DNA from: Parapedobacter sp042666505
GTDB taxonomy: Bacteria; Bacteroidota; Bacteroidia; Sphingobacteriales; Sphingobacteriaceae
Assembly: GCF_042666505.1 (NCBI RefSeq)
Contig: NZ_JBHTDN010000007.1
Span: forward strand, 124,001-188,000
DNA length: 64,000 nt
Reading direction: 5' to 3'
A program made the position numbers and the translations under genes. Of the stretch, positions 46,374-54,896 are shown one piece after another. Positions within the stretch are counted from its first letter, which is position 1. Each line of letters opens with the position of its first letter. The notes beneath the pieces were generated by a model, which had not been told where the DNA came from, ran no database searches, and saw only the letters and a list, made by a program, of their open reading frames with translations.

Positions 46374-49229
46374 TCACTTAATCCCAAACCGAATCCCGGC
46401 ATAGAACATCCTACCTGTTATTGGTCCCCAAAGCAACGAGGAATCGAAATATTCGCTAAAGGGCTGGTCGGCTGCCACAATCGGATTCTGTTGAAAAAAA
46501 TCGGTAAGATTTTCGCCGCCGACGTAGAGGTCAATGGGTCGGGCCTTGCCGATGGTTTTGCTGATCTGGGCATTCATGGTAACATATGAGCGCGAAAAGT
46601 CCGGCATTTGGTAGGCTGCCGGATTAGCCGCCGTCGAAGGCAGCCGTTTCTGGCCGGTAATGTTAAGGGTATAGTCAAAATGCCAGCCGCCGCTATGGGT
46701 TGCGTATCCCAGGTTGAGGAAACCTCGGTGACGTGCAACCAAAGGTCGTTGCAACAGCGTATTGCCATAGGTAGTTTTTACATCAAAAAAACGATAGGCC
46801 ATCCGTGCTTCTAGATGCGGTAAAGGCATCAGGCGCAATTCGGCTTGCAAGCTATTGGAATACGATCGGCCGTCGAGATTATAAAAGGTCAGCTCGCGTG
46901 GGTTTTCATAGTCGATCACGACCTGGTTGATAAAATGGTTTCTGAAAAATTCAGCGCTGAAGGAGGCTTCCCTGTGGAATAACCGAAACGACTGATCAAA
47001 GCTGATTCCGGTATTCCAGGCGATTTCAGGCTTCAAACCATATGCGTTTTCATGCTGATCCGCGGTTACGATACGTACCACCCGTGAACTGGCTAATGCG
47101 GCCGTATTTTCCGCAAAGATGTTGGCCGTACGCTGTCCACGGCCACTGCTGATGCGAAAAGTCGTACCGGCAATCGGCTGGTAACGCACGTGCGCACGCG
47201 GCGTGGCAAACCAACCGTACAGGTTGTTATAGTCGCCCCGGATGCCCAACACCACGTCGAATTTATCGGACGGGCCATATGTGTATTCGAAAAAGCCGCC
47301 CGGAACGAACTCAGTGCGAGCAAACTGTTGCTTGATATATTGTTCGTTATAGCGGTCATATTGCATACTCAGGCCCGCACGATATTTGTGTACGACTGTA
47401 CCGATCAGGTCTTGATAAATCAAGTTGGCATACCCATTCTGCTGTTTAGCGTCATACGTACGTATGCCGAAATAAGAACGTTGGTTGTACGAAGTTCCGG
47501 AGAGCTGTAACCCAATGCTGCGATGGGTTTGCTGTGGAAATACATAACCGATTTTGGCAAATGCCTCATAGCGCTCGATATCGAATCCCAATCCATACCG
47601 GTTTTCAGTCAGCTTATCCGTTGCAGGGTTGAAGTCAACCTGTCCGCCCGTACGGTCATCACTAAGGAACTTAACGCCAAACTGAAGCATAAAACCATTT
47701 CCATCTTCATACTTCCATCGGCTGACACCCGAAAAGAGGTTGCCAACCGGAATGTCACGGAAACCATTTTTACTGAAATTCATGTTTTTGTTATACATGA
47801 AGTTGTCATGCAGAAGCAAGCCGCCCGTCCACCGCTCATTAAACCGGTGGGATAGATTGAGATTGACGTCCGATCTTCCCATGTTATTGGTATAGGCGTT
47901 GAAAAATAGCCGTTCGGACGTTTCGGGTTTTTTTAATTCTACGTTGATCTGTCCAGCGATGTTTTCGAAGCCGTTTACTACCGAGCCGATGCCTTTGCCA
48001 ATCTGGATGGACTCAATCCACGTTCCGGATATGCTGTTAAGTCCCAAAGGTGTGGCCAATCCCCGCGGACCAGGCAGGTTTTCGACGGTTAATTGTGTGT
48101 AAATGCCACTTAGACCGAGCATCTGGATCTGTTTACTGCCGGTCACTGCGTCGCTGCTTACCACGTCTACAGATGCATTGGTTTCAAAACTTTCGCTGAG
48201 GTCGCAGCAAGCAGCCTTGAATAATTCCTGGCCGGTCAATACCTCCAGCCGCGTTGGACTGAGTGCCGAAATGTAATTGGAACGCCGTCTTGCCGATACC
48301 GTTACTTCGGCCAGTACCTGGTCTTTGGCCGTGACCACGACGACTTCACGGGGGTCGGTGATTGTCAGTGTATCGGCTTGGTGGCCCGCATAGGAAATAA
48401 CGAGCAGCTTGAAGGATTCCGGATGATCGATCTTGAATACCCCGGAGGCGTCGGTCTGGGCATGTGTGGCGGGGTCTTCTACCCAATGTACATTGGCCGA
48501 TTCGACGGGAGTGAGCTCTCCACGGTTATTTTCCTGCATTACGACGCCCGTTATCACGTGATTGTCGTGATCGTGCCCGGTGACTTTGTGCACATTCGAC
48601 TCGTCTCGATAGTGGCAGCATACGGGTAGCTTTTTGTATGCGTCGGCATCCGCCGTACGCCCTTCGACGTCATGTCCCGCCGCAAGGATACGTGCCTTGG
48701 CGGCCTCCACGTCGAATATCGGATCAAACGAAAGGGTAAGCGACTGCGTACCCGAATCCCAAGATGCGCTTTCCAGGCCGTCTGCTTTGGCAGCCTTTTC
48801 TATCCGGGACTTGCACATGCCGCATACGCCCGCAACTTCGAAGGAGATGGTGCCTTCGTTCGTCGCAGCCGGGGTGTCTCCATTGCCTTGTTCCATGCGG
48901 GTGTACTGGCAGCATGCGGGCAACGCGTTGTACGCGTCGTCATTTGCATGCAATTCATCCACGTCGTGGCCCGCCGCAGCGATGCTTTTTTTTAACGCCG
49001 TTGCGCTGGTGGTTTGCGGGTTGAATGTCAGTCGGAGCTGCTGAGTCGCGGCATCCCATGTGGCGGTCGCGGCGCCTGTATTTTTCGCGGTTTTTTCAAT
49101 ACGGGCTTTGCACATATCGCAGTTGCCCGCCACAGCAAAGGTAATATCATGCTGTTCCTGTGCCGTGGTTAATAGCGACGCGGGGAGGAGCAAAAATAAT
49201 ATAAGGTGCGCTTTAAAGAGATAAGTCAT
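46374..49229 (-). CDS. TonB-dependent receptor with two N-terminal HMA domains
   Basis: A 951-residue outer-membrane receptor with unusual N-terminal parts. After a signal peptide come two HMA-like heavy-metal domains (about 26-92 and 126-190), each with MCK-type CxxC pairs (Cys37/40 and Cys136/139) and each followed by a GHDV-DAY-LPxCC-Y tail (CC at 106-107 and 204-205). Next are a CarboxypepD_reg-like domain (about 224-315), the plug (RLEVLTGQELFKAACCDLSESF onward) and a 22-strand-type barrel. Copper is the likely cargo, supported by the HYC_CC_PP gene 118 bases upstream. The direction of transport is not shown. Confidence 0.88.
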   Translation of the reverse strand: MTYLFKAHLILFLLLPASLLTTAQEQHDITFAVAGNCDMCKARIEKTAKNTGAATATWDAATQQLRLTFNPQTTSATALKKSIAAAGHDVDELHANDDAYNALPACCQYTRMEQGNGDTPAATNEGTISFEVAGVCGMCKSRIEKAAKADGLESASWDSGTQSLTLSFDPIFDVEAAKARILAAGHDVEGRTADADAYKKLPVCCHYRDESNVHKVTGHDHDNHVITGVVMQENNRGELTPVESANVHWVEDPATHAQTDASGVFKIDHPESFKLLVISYAGHQADTLTITDPREVVVVTAKDQVLAEVTVSARRRSNYISALSPTRLEVLTGQELFKAACCDLSESFETNASVDVVSSDAVTGSKQIQMLGLSGIYTQLTVENLPGPRGLATPLGLNSISGTWIESIQIGKGIGSVVNGFENIAGQINVELKKPETSERLFFNAYTNNMGRSDVNLNLSHRFNERWTGGLLLHDNFMYNKNMNFSKNGFRDIPVGNLFSGVSRWKYEDGNGFMLQFGVKFLSDDRTGGQVDFNPATDKLTENRYGLGFDIERYEAFAKIGYVFPQQTHRSIGLQLSGTSYNQRSYFGIRTYDAKQQNGYANLIYQDLIGTVVHKYRAGLSMQYDRYNEQYIKQQFARTEFVPGGFFEYTYGPSDKFDVVLGIRGDYNNLYGWFATPRAHVRYQPIAGTTFRISSGRGQRTANIFAENTAALASSRVVRIVTADQHENAYGLKPEIAWNTGISFDQSFRLFHREASFSAEFFRNHFINQVVIDYENPRELTFYNLDGRSYSNSLQAELRLMPLPHLEARMAYRFFDVKTTYGNTLLQRPLVARHRGFLNLGYATHSGGWHFDYTLNITGQKRLPSTAANPAAYQMPDFSRSYVTMNAQISKTIGKARPIDLYVGGENLTDFFQQNPIVAADQPFSEYFDSSLLWGPITGRMFYAGIRFGIK

Positions 49230-49347
49230 GTTGTGTTAATTTGTTTACTGATAGGAATGTCAAACAGATCCGGTGCAATTGCACCCGTGTCCCAACGGCC
49301 GAAGCAGCTTAGACTTGGCCCGATGGGGGGAAATCAACAATCAGTAA

Positions 49348-49812
49348 TCAAATGCGGTAGGTACAGTGCTGTATGAATAATGGGACGGCAACGTTTGGCG
49401 GACCGGCATCTGACGTTTGGATCACGGGGGTATCCAATGGTAGGTCAGCCATATAAGCCAGCGTGAAGACTAATAACTCCAGCGGATAAATCTTTGTTGA
49501 TTTTTTGTCGGCAGTGGGGAGATGCTCCTCGGTGGTTTTCTTGGCTTCTACCTTTACGTCCTGGCAATGCCCGCTTTTTGCCAGATTGTTCGTGCAACCA
49601 TCGTCGCGATCGTCGGTACAGCAGGTAGGGTTGTCTTTCTCCTGTTTGTGCTCCGTTACGCAAAACGAGCAATCTGAATGGGCAGGTTTTTCGGGCGCTT
49701 GCCGCATTGCCAGCTTTTGGATCTCTCCGCAGCAATAATGCAAATGTACGCTTGCCCCCGTTGCCGAGAGTGTGTAAATAAACGTAAGTAATATGACGAA
49801 TATTTTTGCCAC
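49348..49812 (-). CDS. HYC_CC_PP family copper-associated protein
   Basis: A 154-residue protein with signal peptide (VAKIFVILLTFIYTLSATGASV) followed by the family's HLHYCCGEIQ and clusters of paired cysteines and histidines (CSFCVTEH, PTCCTDDRDDGC, GHCQD), with a Pro-rich C-terminal segment (LPLDTPVIQTSDAGPPNV). These proteins occur beside copper-linked TonB receptors in Bacteroidota; metal binding is plausible but unproven. The GTG at 49812 is preferred because TACCTTTG ends 8 bases upstream; the open frame to 49869 crosses that promoter. Confidence 0.82.
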   Translation of the reverse strand: MAKIFVILLTFIYTLSATGASVHLHYCCGEIQKLAMRQAPEKPAHSDCSFCVTEHKQEKDNPTCCTDDRDDGCTNNLAKSGHCQDVKVEAKKTTEEHLPTADKKSTKIYPLELLVFTLAYMADLPLDTPVIQTSDAGPPNVAVPLFIQHCTYRI

Positions 49813-49819
49813 GATGGTA

Positions 49820-49827
49820 CAAAGGTA
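49820..49827 (-). promoter_or_regulatory. -7 promoter box of the copper gene pair
   Basis: TACCTTTG on the minus strand, exact match, ending 8 bases before the GTG start at 49812. Confidence 0.65.
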
Positions 49828-49921
49828 CGGAAACCTGCCAAGATTCCAAGGAGCAGCCTCATTTCCCAAGTTTTTCCCGTTTTAGCTCGTTATTTTGTAT
49901 CGTACATTTAATTAAATAGCC

Positions 49922-50371
49922 ATGAAAAAGTTAGTGATCGGATTTACGGTTGTGTTGTTATTGACAAGCTTTTCAGCGATGGCGCAGAACGCCCCGCGGG
50001 GAGTTCCTGCTGTCGTATTGAATGCATTCCAGCAGCAATTTCCGAAAGCGCGGCAGGCCGAGTGGGAGCGTCGTAACGACGGGACCTTTGAGGTTGAATT
50101 TAACGTTGGTTTGGTGGGACGGGATCAAAAAGCGTTTATCAGTCCCGACGGAAAAGTATTGAAACATGAAGAGGAGCTGTCTTCTTCCTCGCTGCCCGAA
50201 GACGTCAAAAAGCAGATCAAGGCCGAATTTGCCGGATATCGGGTCGATGAAGTGAAGAAGATCACCGAAGGCGGAAAAGTCGTATATGCCGTTGATCTGG
50301 AAAGCCGTTCCGGCGATTTAAAAGTGCATTTTGATCCGGCAGGAAAAATCTTGAAAGAACGGATGGACTAG
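49922..50371 (+). CDS. PepSY-like exported protein
   Basis: A 149-residue protein with a clear signal peptide (MKKLVIGFTVVLLLTSFSAMAQ) and two PepSY-like repeats: VPAVVLNAFQQQFPKARQAEWER...GTFEVEFN, and LPEDVKKQIKAEFAGYRVDEVKKI...VVYAVDLES. This is the BLIP/PepSY-like family (PF11396-type) widespread in Bacteroidota periplasms, with no agreed function. Its stop codon is inside a hairpin. Confidence 0.85.
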   Translation: MKKLVIGFTVVLLLTSFSAMAQNAPRGVPAVVLNAFQQQFPKARQAEWERRNDGTFEVEFNVGLVGRDQKAFISPDGKVLKHEEELSSSSLPEDVKKQIKAEFAGYRVDEVKKITEGGKVVYAVDLESRSGDLKVHFDPAGKILKERMD

Positions 50372-50380
50372 TGTCCATCC
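50361..50380. terminator. Hairpin at the convergence of the PepSY-like gene and trpA
   Basis: GGATGGAC (50361-50368) pairs perfectly with GTCCATCC (50373-50380), loop TAGT. It contains the PepSY-gene stop and abuts the trpA stop. There is no strong T-tract, so its terminator role rests on position. Confidence 0.5.
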
Positions 50381-51154
50381 TTATTCCCTCAATTGACGAA
50401 TGAACGCAGGAATCTGTTCCTGGTAGTTGGGATCGTTCAGCAGCCGAACGAAGGCACTTCCCACAATGGCACCATCCGCGTAGTCCGTGGCACGCATGAA
50501 GGTATCCCGATTGGAAATGCCAAAGCCGACGACAACGGGGTTTTTCAGCTTCATGTTCCGTATGCGTGAAAAATACGCAGCGGTATCTTCAGACACCGAA
50601 AGGTTTTTCCCGGTTGTGGCCGACGATGACAACAGGTAAATAAAGCTGGTGGACAACTCGTCGATTTTTCGGATGCGTTCTTCCGATGTCTGCGGTGTAA
50701 CCAGAAAAATGTTGCTTACGCCATTCGCTTTGAATACGTCGTGATAACGTTCTTCATATTCATACATCGGCAGGTCCGGGATAATGGCCCCATCTATTCC
50801 GACAGCGCGGCACGATTGGCAGAATTTTTCCACACCGTATTGCAGTACCGGATTGACATATCCCATCAGCAGTACAGGAACGCTGATGTGCTTGCGTAAT
50901 TCAGTAAGCTGTTCAAAGAGCACGGGTAAAGTCATGCCGTTTCGCAGCGCAACTTCAGAACTGTGCTGGATAACAGGACCATCCGCCACGGGATCGGAAT
51001 AAGGAAACCCGATTTCGAGAAAATCTGCACCCGATTTTTCCAACGTTTCTGCGATTTCCAGGGTGCTAGCTATCGTTGGGTAGCCTGCTGTGTAATAAAT
51101 GGATAGTATGCGTTTGTCGCCTTTGTTGGCGAATAATTCATTGATTCTATTCAT
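50381..51154 (-). CDS. trpA: Tryptophan synthase alpha chain
   Basis: Cleaves indole-3-glycerol phosphate to indole and glyceraldehyde 3-phosphate, passing indole to TrpB. The 257-residue TIM barrel has the catalytic Glu and Asp in ADFLEIGFPYSDPVADGP near residues 46-60, and IPDLPMYEYEE and VGFGISN phosphate-binding parts. It is last in trpD-trpF-trpB-trpA, 2 bases after trpB. Confidence 0.97.
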   Translation of the reverse strand: MNRINELFANKGDKRILSIYYTAGYPTIASTLEIAETLEKSGADFLEIGFPYSDPVADGPVIQHSSEVALRNGMTLPVLFEQLTELRKHISVPVLLMGYVNPVLQYGVEKFCQSCRAVGIDGAIIPDLPMYEYEERYHDVFKANGVSNIFLVTPQTSEERIRKIDELSTSFIYLLSSSATTGKNLSVSEDTAAYFSRIRNMKLKNPVVVGFGISNRDTFMRATDYADGAIVGSAFVRLLNDPNYQEQIPAFIRQLRE

Positions 51155-51156
51155 CG

Positions 51157-52341
51157 CTAAAAGCCAAAATACTTCATGTAATTGTCCAAGTCTTTATCGC
51201 CCCTGCCGGAAAGACAAATCACGATATTTTCATCGCCCTTGAAGGTCATTTTTTCCAATTGCGCCAACGCGTGGGCACTTTCGATAGCAGGGATAATGCC
51301 TTCGAGCCGGGTAAGCATAAGGCCTGCCTGCATGGCTTCGGCGTCGGTGGCATTGGCATACGTAGCACGCCCTGATTTATACAGCCAAGCATGCTGAGGG
51401 CCGATGCCGGGGTAGTCCAATCCGGCGGAGATGGAATACGGTTCCACCACCTGTCCGTCGTCGGTCTGCATCAGAATAGAACGACTGCCATGCAGTACCC
51501 CTTCCCGTCCCAAAATGGTCGTAGCTGCAGACTCCCCCGAATGCACCCCTTTCCCAGCAGCTTCCACTGCAATTAATTTCACCGACGGTTCATCCAAAAA
51601 GTGATAGAACATGCCGGCCGCATTACTGCCACCGCCCACGCAAGCCAGGACATAATCGGGTGTTTCCCTACCCGTTTTTTCCAGTAGTTGCTTTCTGGTT
51701 TCGGCAGAAATAACCGATTGGAACCGGGCAACCATGTCCGGATAGGGGTGGGGGCCTACCACCGATCCGATGATGTAGTGCGTGTCCACCGGATTGTTTA
51801 TCCAATCGCGAAGTGCCTCGTTGGTGGCATCTTTAAGCGTTTTGCTGCCTGACTCGGCCGCAATTACTTCGGCTCCCATCATCTTCATGCGCGCTACGTT
51901 CGGGGCTTGCCGCTCAATATCAACGGCTCCCATGTAAACCACGCACTGAAGTCCCTTCAGCGCACATACCGTCGCGGTGGCAACGCCATGCTGACCCGCC
52001 CCGGTTTCGGCGATAATGCGCCGTTTACCCAGTCGCTCAGCCAGCAGGATTTGTCCAATGGTATTATTTATTTTATGTGCGCCCGTGTGGTTAAGATCTT
52101 CCCGTTTCAGAAAAATAGTGGCGCCGTAACGTTCCGAAAGCCGCTTGGCCGGATAGAGTGGAGAAGGACGTCCGACATAATCGGTGAGCAATTGGTCGAA
52201 CTCCTGGATGAACCCTTCGCTCTGGATGATTTCCAGGTATTGCTGGCGCAATTCCTCTACGTTGGGATAAAGCATTTCAGGGATATATGCGCCACCGAAA
52301 TCGCCATAGTAGCCCCTTTCATTTACATGGTATTTACTCAT
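51157..52341 (-). CDS. trpB: Tryptophan synthase beta chain
   Basis: PLP enzyme condensing indole and serine to tryptophan. The 394-residue protein has GYYGDFGGAYIPEMLYPN at the start, the PLP lysine in REDLNHTGAHKINN, the AETGAGQHGVATATVCA segment and the phosphate-cup GGGSNAAGMFYHF. It overlaps the trpF stop by 8 bases, indicating translational coupling. Confidence 0.98.
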   Translation of the reverse strand: MSKYHVNERGYYGDFGGAYIPEMLYPNVEELRQQYLEIIQSEGFIQEFDQLLTDYVGRPSPLYPAKRLSERYGATIFLKREDLNHTGAHKINNTIGQILLAERLGKRRIIAETGAGQHGVATATVCALKGLQCVVYMGAVDIERQAPNVARMKMMGAEVIAAESGSKTLKDATNEALRDWINNPVDTHYIIGSVVGPHPYPDMVARFQSVISAETRKQLLEKTGRETPDYVLACVGGGSNAAGMFYHFLDEPSVKLIAVEAAGKGVHSGESAATTILGREGVLHGSRSILMQTDDGQVVEPYSISAGLDYPGIGPQHAWLYKSGRATYANATDAEAMQAGLMLTRLEGIIPAIESAHALAQLEKMTFKGDENIVICLSGRGDKDLDNYMKYFGF

Positions 52342-52969
52342 CGTTGATGGTCTTGATGGTCCGTAATGTTTGTTTTAATAGTTTAATGTCTTTGATGCCG
52401 GGTACAGTTTCGAACTTCGAGTTGAGATCCAGTGCATGCAGGCGATTGTCGCCTATTTTCAATGCTTCGTGGATATTTTCAGCATCAAGGCCACCGCTTA
52501 GGAAAAAAGGCTTATCCGAAGTATAGCCCGCTAACAGTCTCCAGTCGAAACGCACGCCGGTGCCACCATGCTGTTTGCTGCGGGTGTCAAATAAAAAATA
52601 ATCCACAGCGTCCTCATACCCGCGCAGCCGTGCCCAGTCAAATTGCTCATCAATGCCGAAGGCTTTGATGACGGTGACGCCCGTTGTCCGTAATCTCGCG
52701 CAATATGCCGGATCTTCGTTTCCATGCAATTGCACAGCCTGAAAGCCATAGCCCTTTGTCAGGGATGTCACCTGCTGCTCGTCGGCATCGACAAACACAC
52801 CGGTCTTATCTGCTCCGGTTAACCGGGCTACCCAGCCGGAATCTAACGATCCTACGAAGCGTTTGGAGGCCGGGTAAAAGATAAAGCCAATGTAATCCGG
52901 TTGCAAGGCCAATACATCCCGTATGTTTTCGGGATCCCGCAAGCCGCATATTTTTATTTTTGGTTTCAT
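52334..52969 (-). CDS. trpF: Phosphoribosylanthranilate isomerase
   Basis: Catalyses the Amadori rearrangement of phosphoribosyl anthranilate. The 211-residue TIM barrel has the catalytic Cys in KIKICGLRDPENI at the N terminus and the general-acid Asp in FLFDTRSKQHGGTGVRFDW near residue 130. It starts 4 bases after the trpD stop; trpC, which usually sits between trpD and trpF in this phylum, is absent here. Confidence 0.96.
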   Translation of the reverse strand: MKPKIKICGLRDPENIRDVLALQPDYIGFIFYPASKRFVGSLDSGWVARLTGADKTGVFVDADEQQVTSLTKGYGFQAVQLHGNEDPAYCARLRTTGVTVIKAFGIDEQFDWARLRGYEDAVDYFLFDTRSKQHGGTGVRFDWRLLAGYTSDKPFFLSGGLDAENIHEALKIGDNRLHALDLNSKFETVPGIKDIKLLKQTLRTIKTINDE

Positions 52970-52973
52970 GAAA

Positions 52974-53966
52974 TTACACGCATTCCACTAGTTTTTTGAA
53001 ACTTCCCAGTGCTTTCTTGCCGAGTAGCGAAGCCTCCGCTTCGTAATAGCAATCACCGAAGCTTTTTTCCGGATGGATGGTTTGTATGGCGATGGCCGCA
53101 TTGGCAAGAACCACGTTGTTCTGTTCCATAGTGCCGTTCCCCTGGATTACGGAAATAAATATTCCTGCGGCCTCTTCGATGGTATCACCACCGTGTATGC
53201 TCTCGGGAGACAGCGGAGAGAAACCCAGCTGATCAATGCTGTAGAAGCTTTCGCCCCGGTTACTGATGGTTTTGAAATCGCCCGTCAACGACACCTCATC
53301 ATAACCGTCCAACGCATGTAGAATCGTATATTGTTTATCCGTCTGTTGGTATAAATAGCCGTAAAGACGGGCCAGTTCAAGGCTGAACACACCGACGGAT
53401 TGGTATTTCGGATTGGTGGGGTTGACCAACGGACCAATCATGTTAAAGAACGTCTTTATCCCTAATTCCCTGCGGATGGGCGCTACGGTTTTCATGGCCG
53501 GATGAAACAGCGGCGCGTGCAGAAAGCAGATGTTTGCATGTTCGAGTTGACGGCTGATGAGGTCTTTATCATTCGTGAATCGATACCCCAAGTACTCCAT
53601 CACGTTGGATGATCCACATCCGGACGAAACCCCGTAATTACCATGTTTAGCGACGTGATAGCCTGCTCCGGCCACGATGAAGGAAGCCAGCGTGGAAATG
53701 TTGAAGGTGTTTTTGCCATCACCTCCGGTGCCGCATAGGTCGATTAACTTATAGCCGGGAAAATCAAGCTGTAGGCAGAGGTCATACATTGCATCCCGAA
53801 ACCCTTCTAATTCTTCTACGCGGATGCTCCGCATCCCATAAGCCGTCATAAATGCCGCAATCTGCGAATTATTGTACTTTCCCGAAGCAATGTGAGTCAA
53901 GATCTCGTATGCTTCACTTTTCGTGAACGTTTTAAATTCAAATAAATGTGCTAATATTCGTTTCAT
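52974..53966 (-). CDS. trpD: Anthranilate phosphoribosyltransferase
   Basis: Transfers phosphoribose from PRPP to anthranilate. The 330-residue protein has the glycine-rich PRPP loop LCGTGGDGKNTFNIST near residue 78, KHGNYGVSSGCGSSNVME and the RRELGIKTFFNMIGPLVNP segment. A strong GGAGG lies 4 bases before the ATG. It is the first gene of the operon, 20 bases downstream of an attenuator terminator. Confidence 0.97.
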   Translation of the reverse strand: MKRILAHLFEFKTFTKSEAYEILTHIASGKYNNSQIAAFMTAYGMRSIRVEELEGFRDAMYDLCLQLDFPGYKLIDLCGTGGDGKNTFNISTLASFIVAGAGYHVAKHGNYGVSSGCGSSNVMEYLGYRFTNDKDLISRQLEHANICFLHAPLFHPAMKTVAPIRRELGIKTFFNMIGPLVNPTNPKYQSVGVFSLELARLYGYLYQQTDKQYTILHALDGYDEVSLTGDFKTISNRGESFYSIDQLGFSPLSPESIHGGDTIEEAAGIFISVIQGNGTMEQNNVVLANAAIAIQTIHPEKSFGDCYYEAEASLLGKKALGSFKKLVECV

Positions 53967-53985
53967 TACCTCCGAAAAATGCCAT

Positions 53986-54014
53986 AAAAAAAGCCTGCCG
54001 GTAAATGGGCAAGC
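53986..54014 (-). terminator. trp attenuator terminator
   Basis: On the minus strand GCTTGCC (54014-54008) pairs with GGCAGGC (53999-53993) around an 8-base loop, followed by seven T (53992-53986). It lies between the Trp-rich leader peptide and trpD. An alternative pairing is available: GGCAA at 54057-54053 with TTGCC at 54012-54008, which would break the terminator stem when a ribosome stalls upstream. Confidence 0.85.
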
Positions 54015-54063
54015 CGCTATACATTTCAGTAACTATTACTTACAGTAGGAGGTTGCCACAGCA

Positions 54064-54111
54064 TCAACGGCTATGCCACCACCAAGTAATATGTTCTGTT
54101 TGAAAATTCAT
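54064..54111 (-). CDS. trpL: trp operon leader peptide
   Basis: A 15-codon frame encoding MNFQTEHITWWWHSR and then TGA, with three consecutive TGG (Trp) codons at 54084-54076. A promoter ends about 10 bases before its ATG, and a rho-independent terminator follows 50 bases later, just before trpD. This is the arrangement of ribosome-stalling trp attenuation: low charged tRNA-Trp stalls the ribosome on the TGG run, favouring the antiterminator. The gene was too short for standard ORF calling. Confidence 0.85.
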   Translation of the reverse strand: MNFQTEHITWWWHSR

Positions 54112-54121
54112 TTGCTCGTCG

Positions 54122-54152
54122 CAAATATGCACTTTTGTTTTGAAAGATGCAA
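54122..54152 (-). promoter_or_regulatory. Promoter of the trp leader and operon
   Basis: On the minus strand TTG (54152-54150), a 20-base spacer, and CATATTTG (54129-54122), one base off TAnnTTTG. Transcription would start near 54116, about 5 bases before the leader-peptide ATG. Confidence 0.6.
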
Positions 54153-54227
54153 GGGCTTGTGTATTTAAATTAGTGGTTGTAACCGGTAGGCTTCAATTTA
54201 CAGAATAGAAATAGGAGATTTGCGCGT

Positions 54228-54896
54228 ATGCATTCCTTCTTAGATATCCATACCCATCGCGAGGAAGCGGATCCGGATGTCCGATCGATTTACAATGTAC
54301 ACATTGACACTGCGGGTATGGATGTTGAGATGCCGCCTTCCGATGGCGGATTATCGATGGGGTTGCATCCTTGGTTTTTGACGGAGGCGAACAAGGATAT
54401 GCAGTTCCGGTTACTTGCGCAACATGCCGATGACGACGTTGTGAAACTTATCGGTGAATGTGGATTTGATAAGTTGCGGGGTCCGGCTATGCCGTTGCAG
54501 CGGGCGGTCTTCGAACAACAGGTTCAATTGGCGTTAACGTGTGGGAAACCGGTTCTTATCCACTGTGTCAGGGCTTTCGATGAATTGGCGTCGTTTGGTA
54601 AGCGCTACGCTCATAGCATCCCGATGGTCATACACGGATTTAATAAATCGCCGGAGCAGGCAAAGCAGCTGACTAACCAGGGTTTTTTCCTTTCTTTCGG
54701 GGCGGCGATATTGAATGAGGCAAGCGGGGCGGCGGCGACCTTACGGAAAATAGATTGCCCTTTCTTTCTGGAAACCGACGATGCAATCGTCGATATCCGC
54801 ACCGTTTATGAACAGGCAGCTTTTTTACGCAATGTCACACAGGAAGTGTTGAAAGATACTATTTTTGCGAGCTGGAAAACGATTCAACTGATTTAA
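54228..54896 (+). CDS. TatD family hydrolase
   Basis: A 222-residue metal-dependent TIM-barrel hydrolase of the TatD DNase family. Metal ligands are visible: FLDIHTH (HxH), IGECGFD (Glu), VLIHCVRAFDEL (His), MVIHGFNKSP (His) and FLETDDA (Asp). It is somewhat short for TatD (about 260 residues). It is followed without gap by tcdA, so the two are cotranscribed; the reason for that pairing is not clear. Confidence 0.9.
   Translation: MHSFLDIHTHREEADPDVRSIYNVHIDTAGMDVEMPPSDGGLSMGLHPWFLTEANKDMQFRLLAQHADDDVVKLIGECGFDKLRGPAMPLQRAVFEQQVQLALTCGKPVLIHCVRAFDELASFGKRYAHSIPMVIHGFNKSPEQAKQLTNQGFFLSFGAAILNEASGAAATLRKIDCPFFLETDDAIVDIRTVYEQAAFLRNVTQEVLKDTIFASWKTIQLI

Noticed and set aside
52970..52973. Possible hidden trpC between trpD and trpF
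   Set aside because: There are only 4 bases between the two genes and neither is long enough to contain a fused TrpC.
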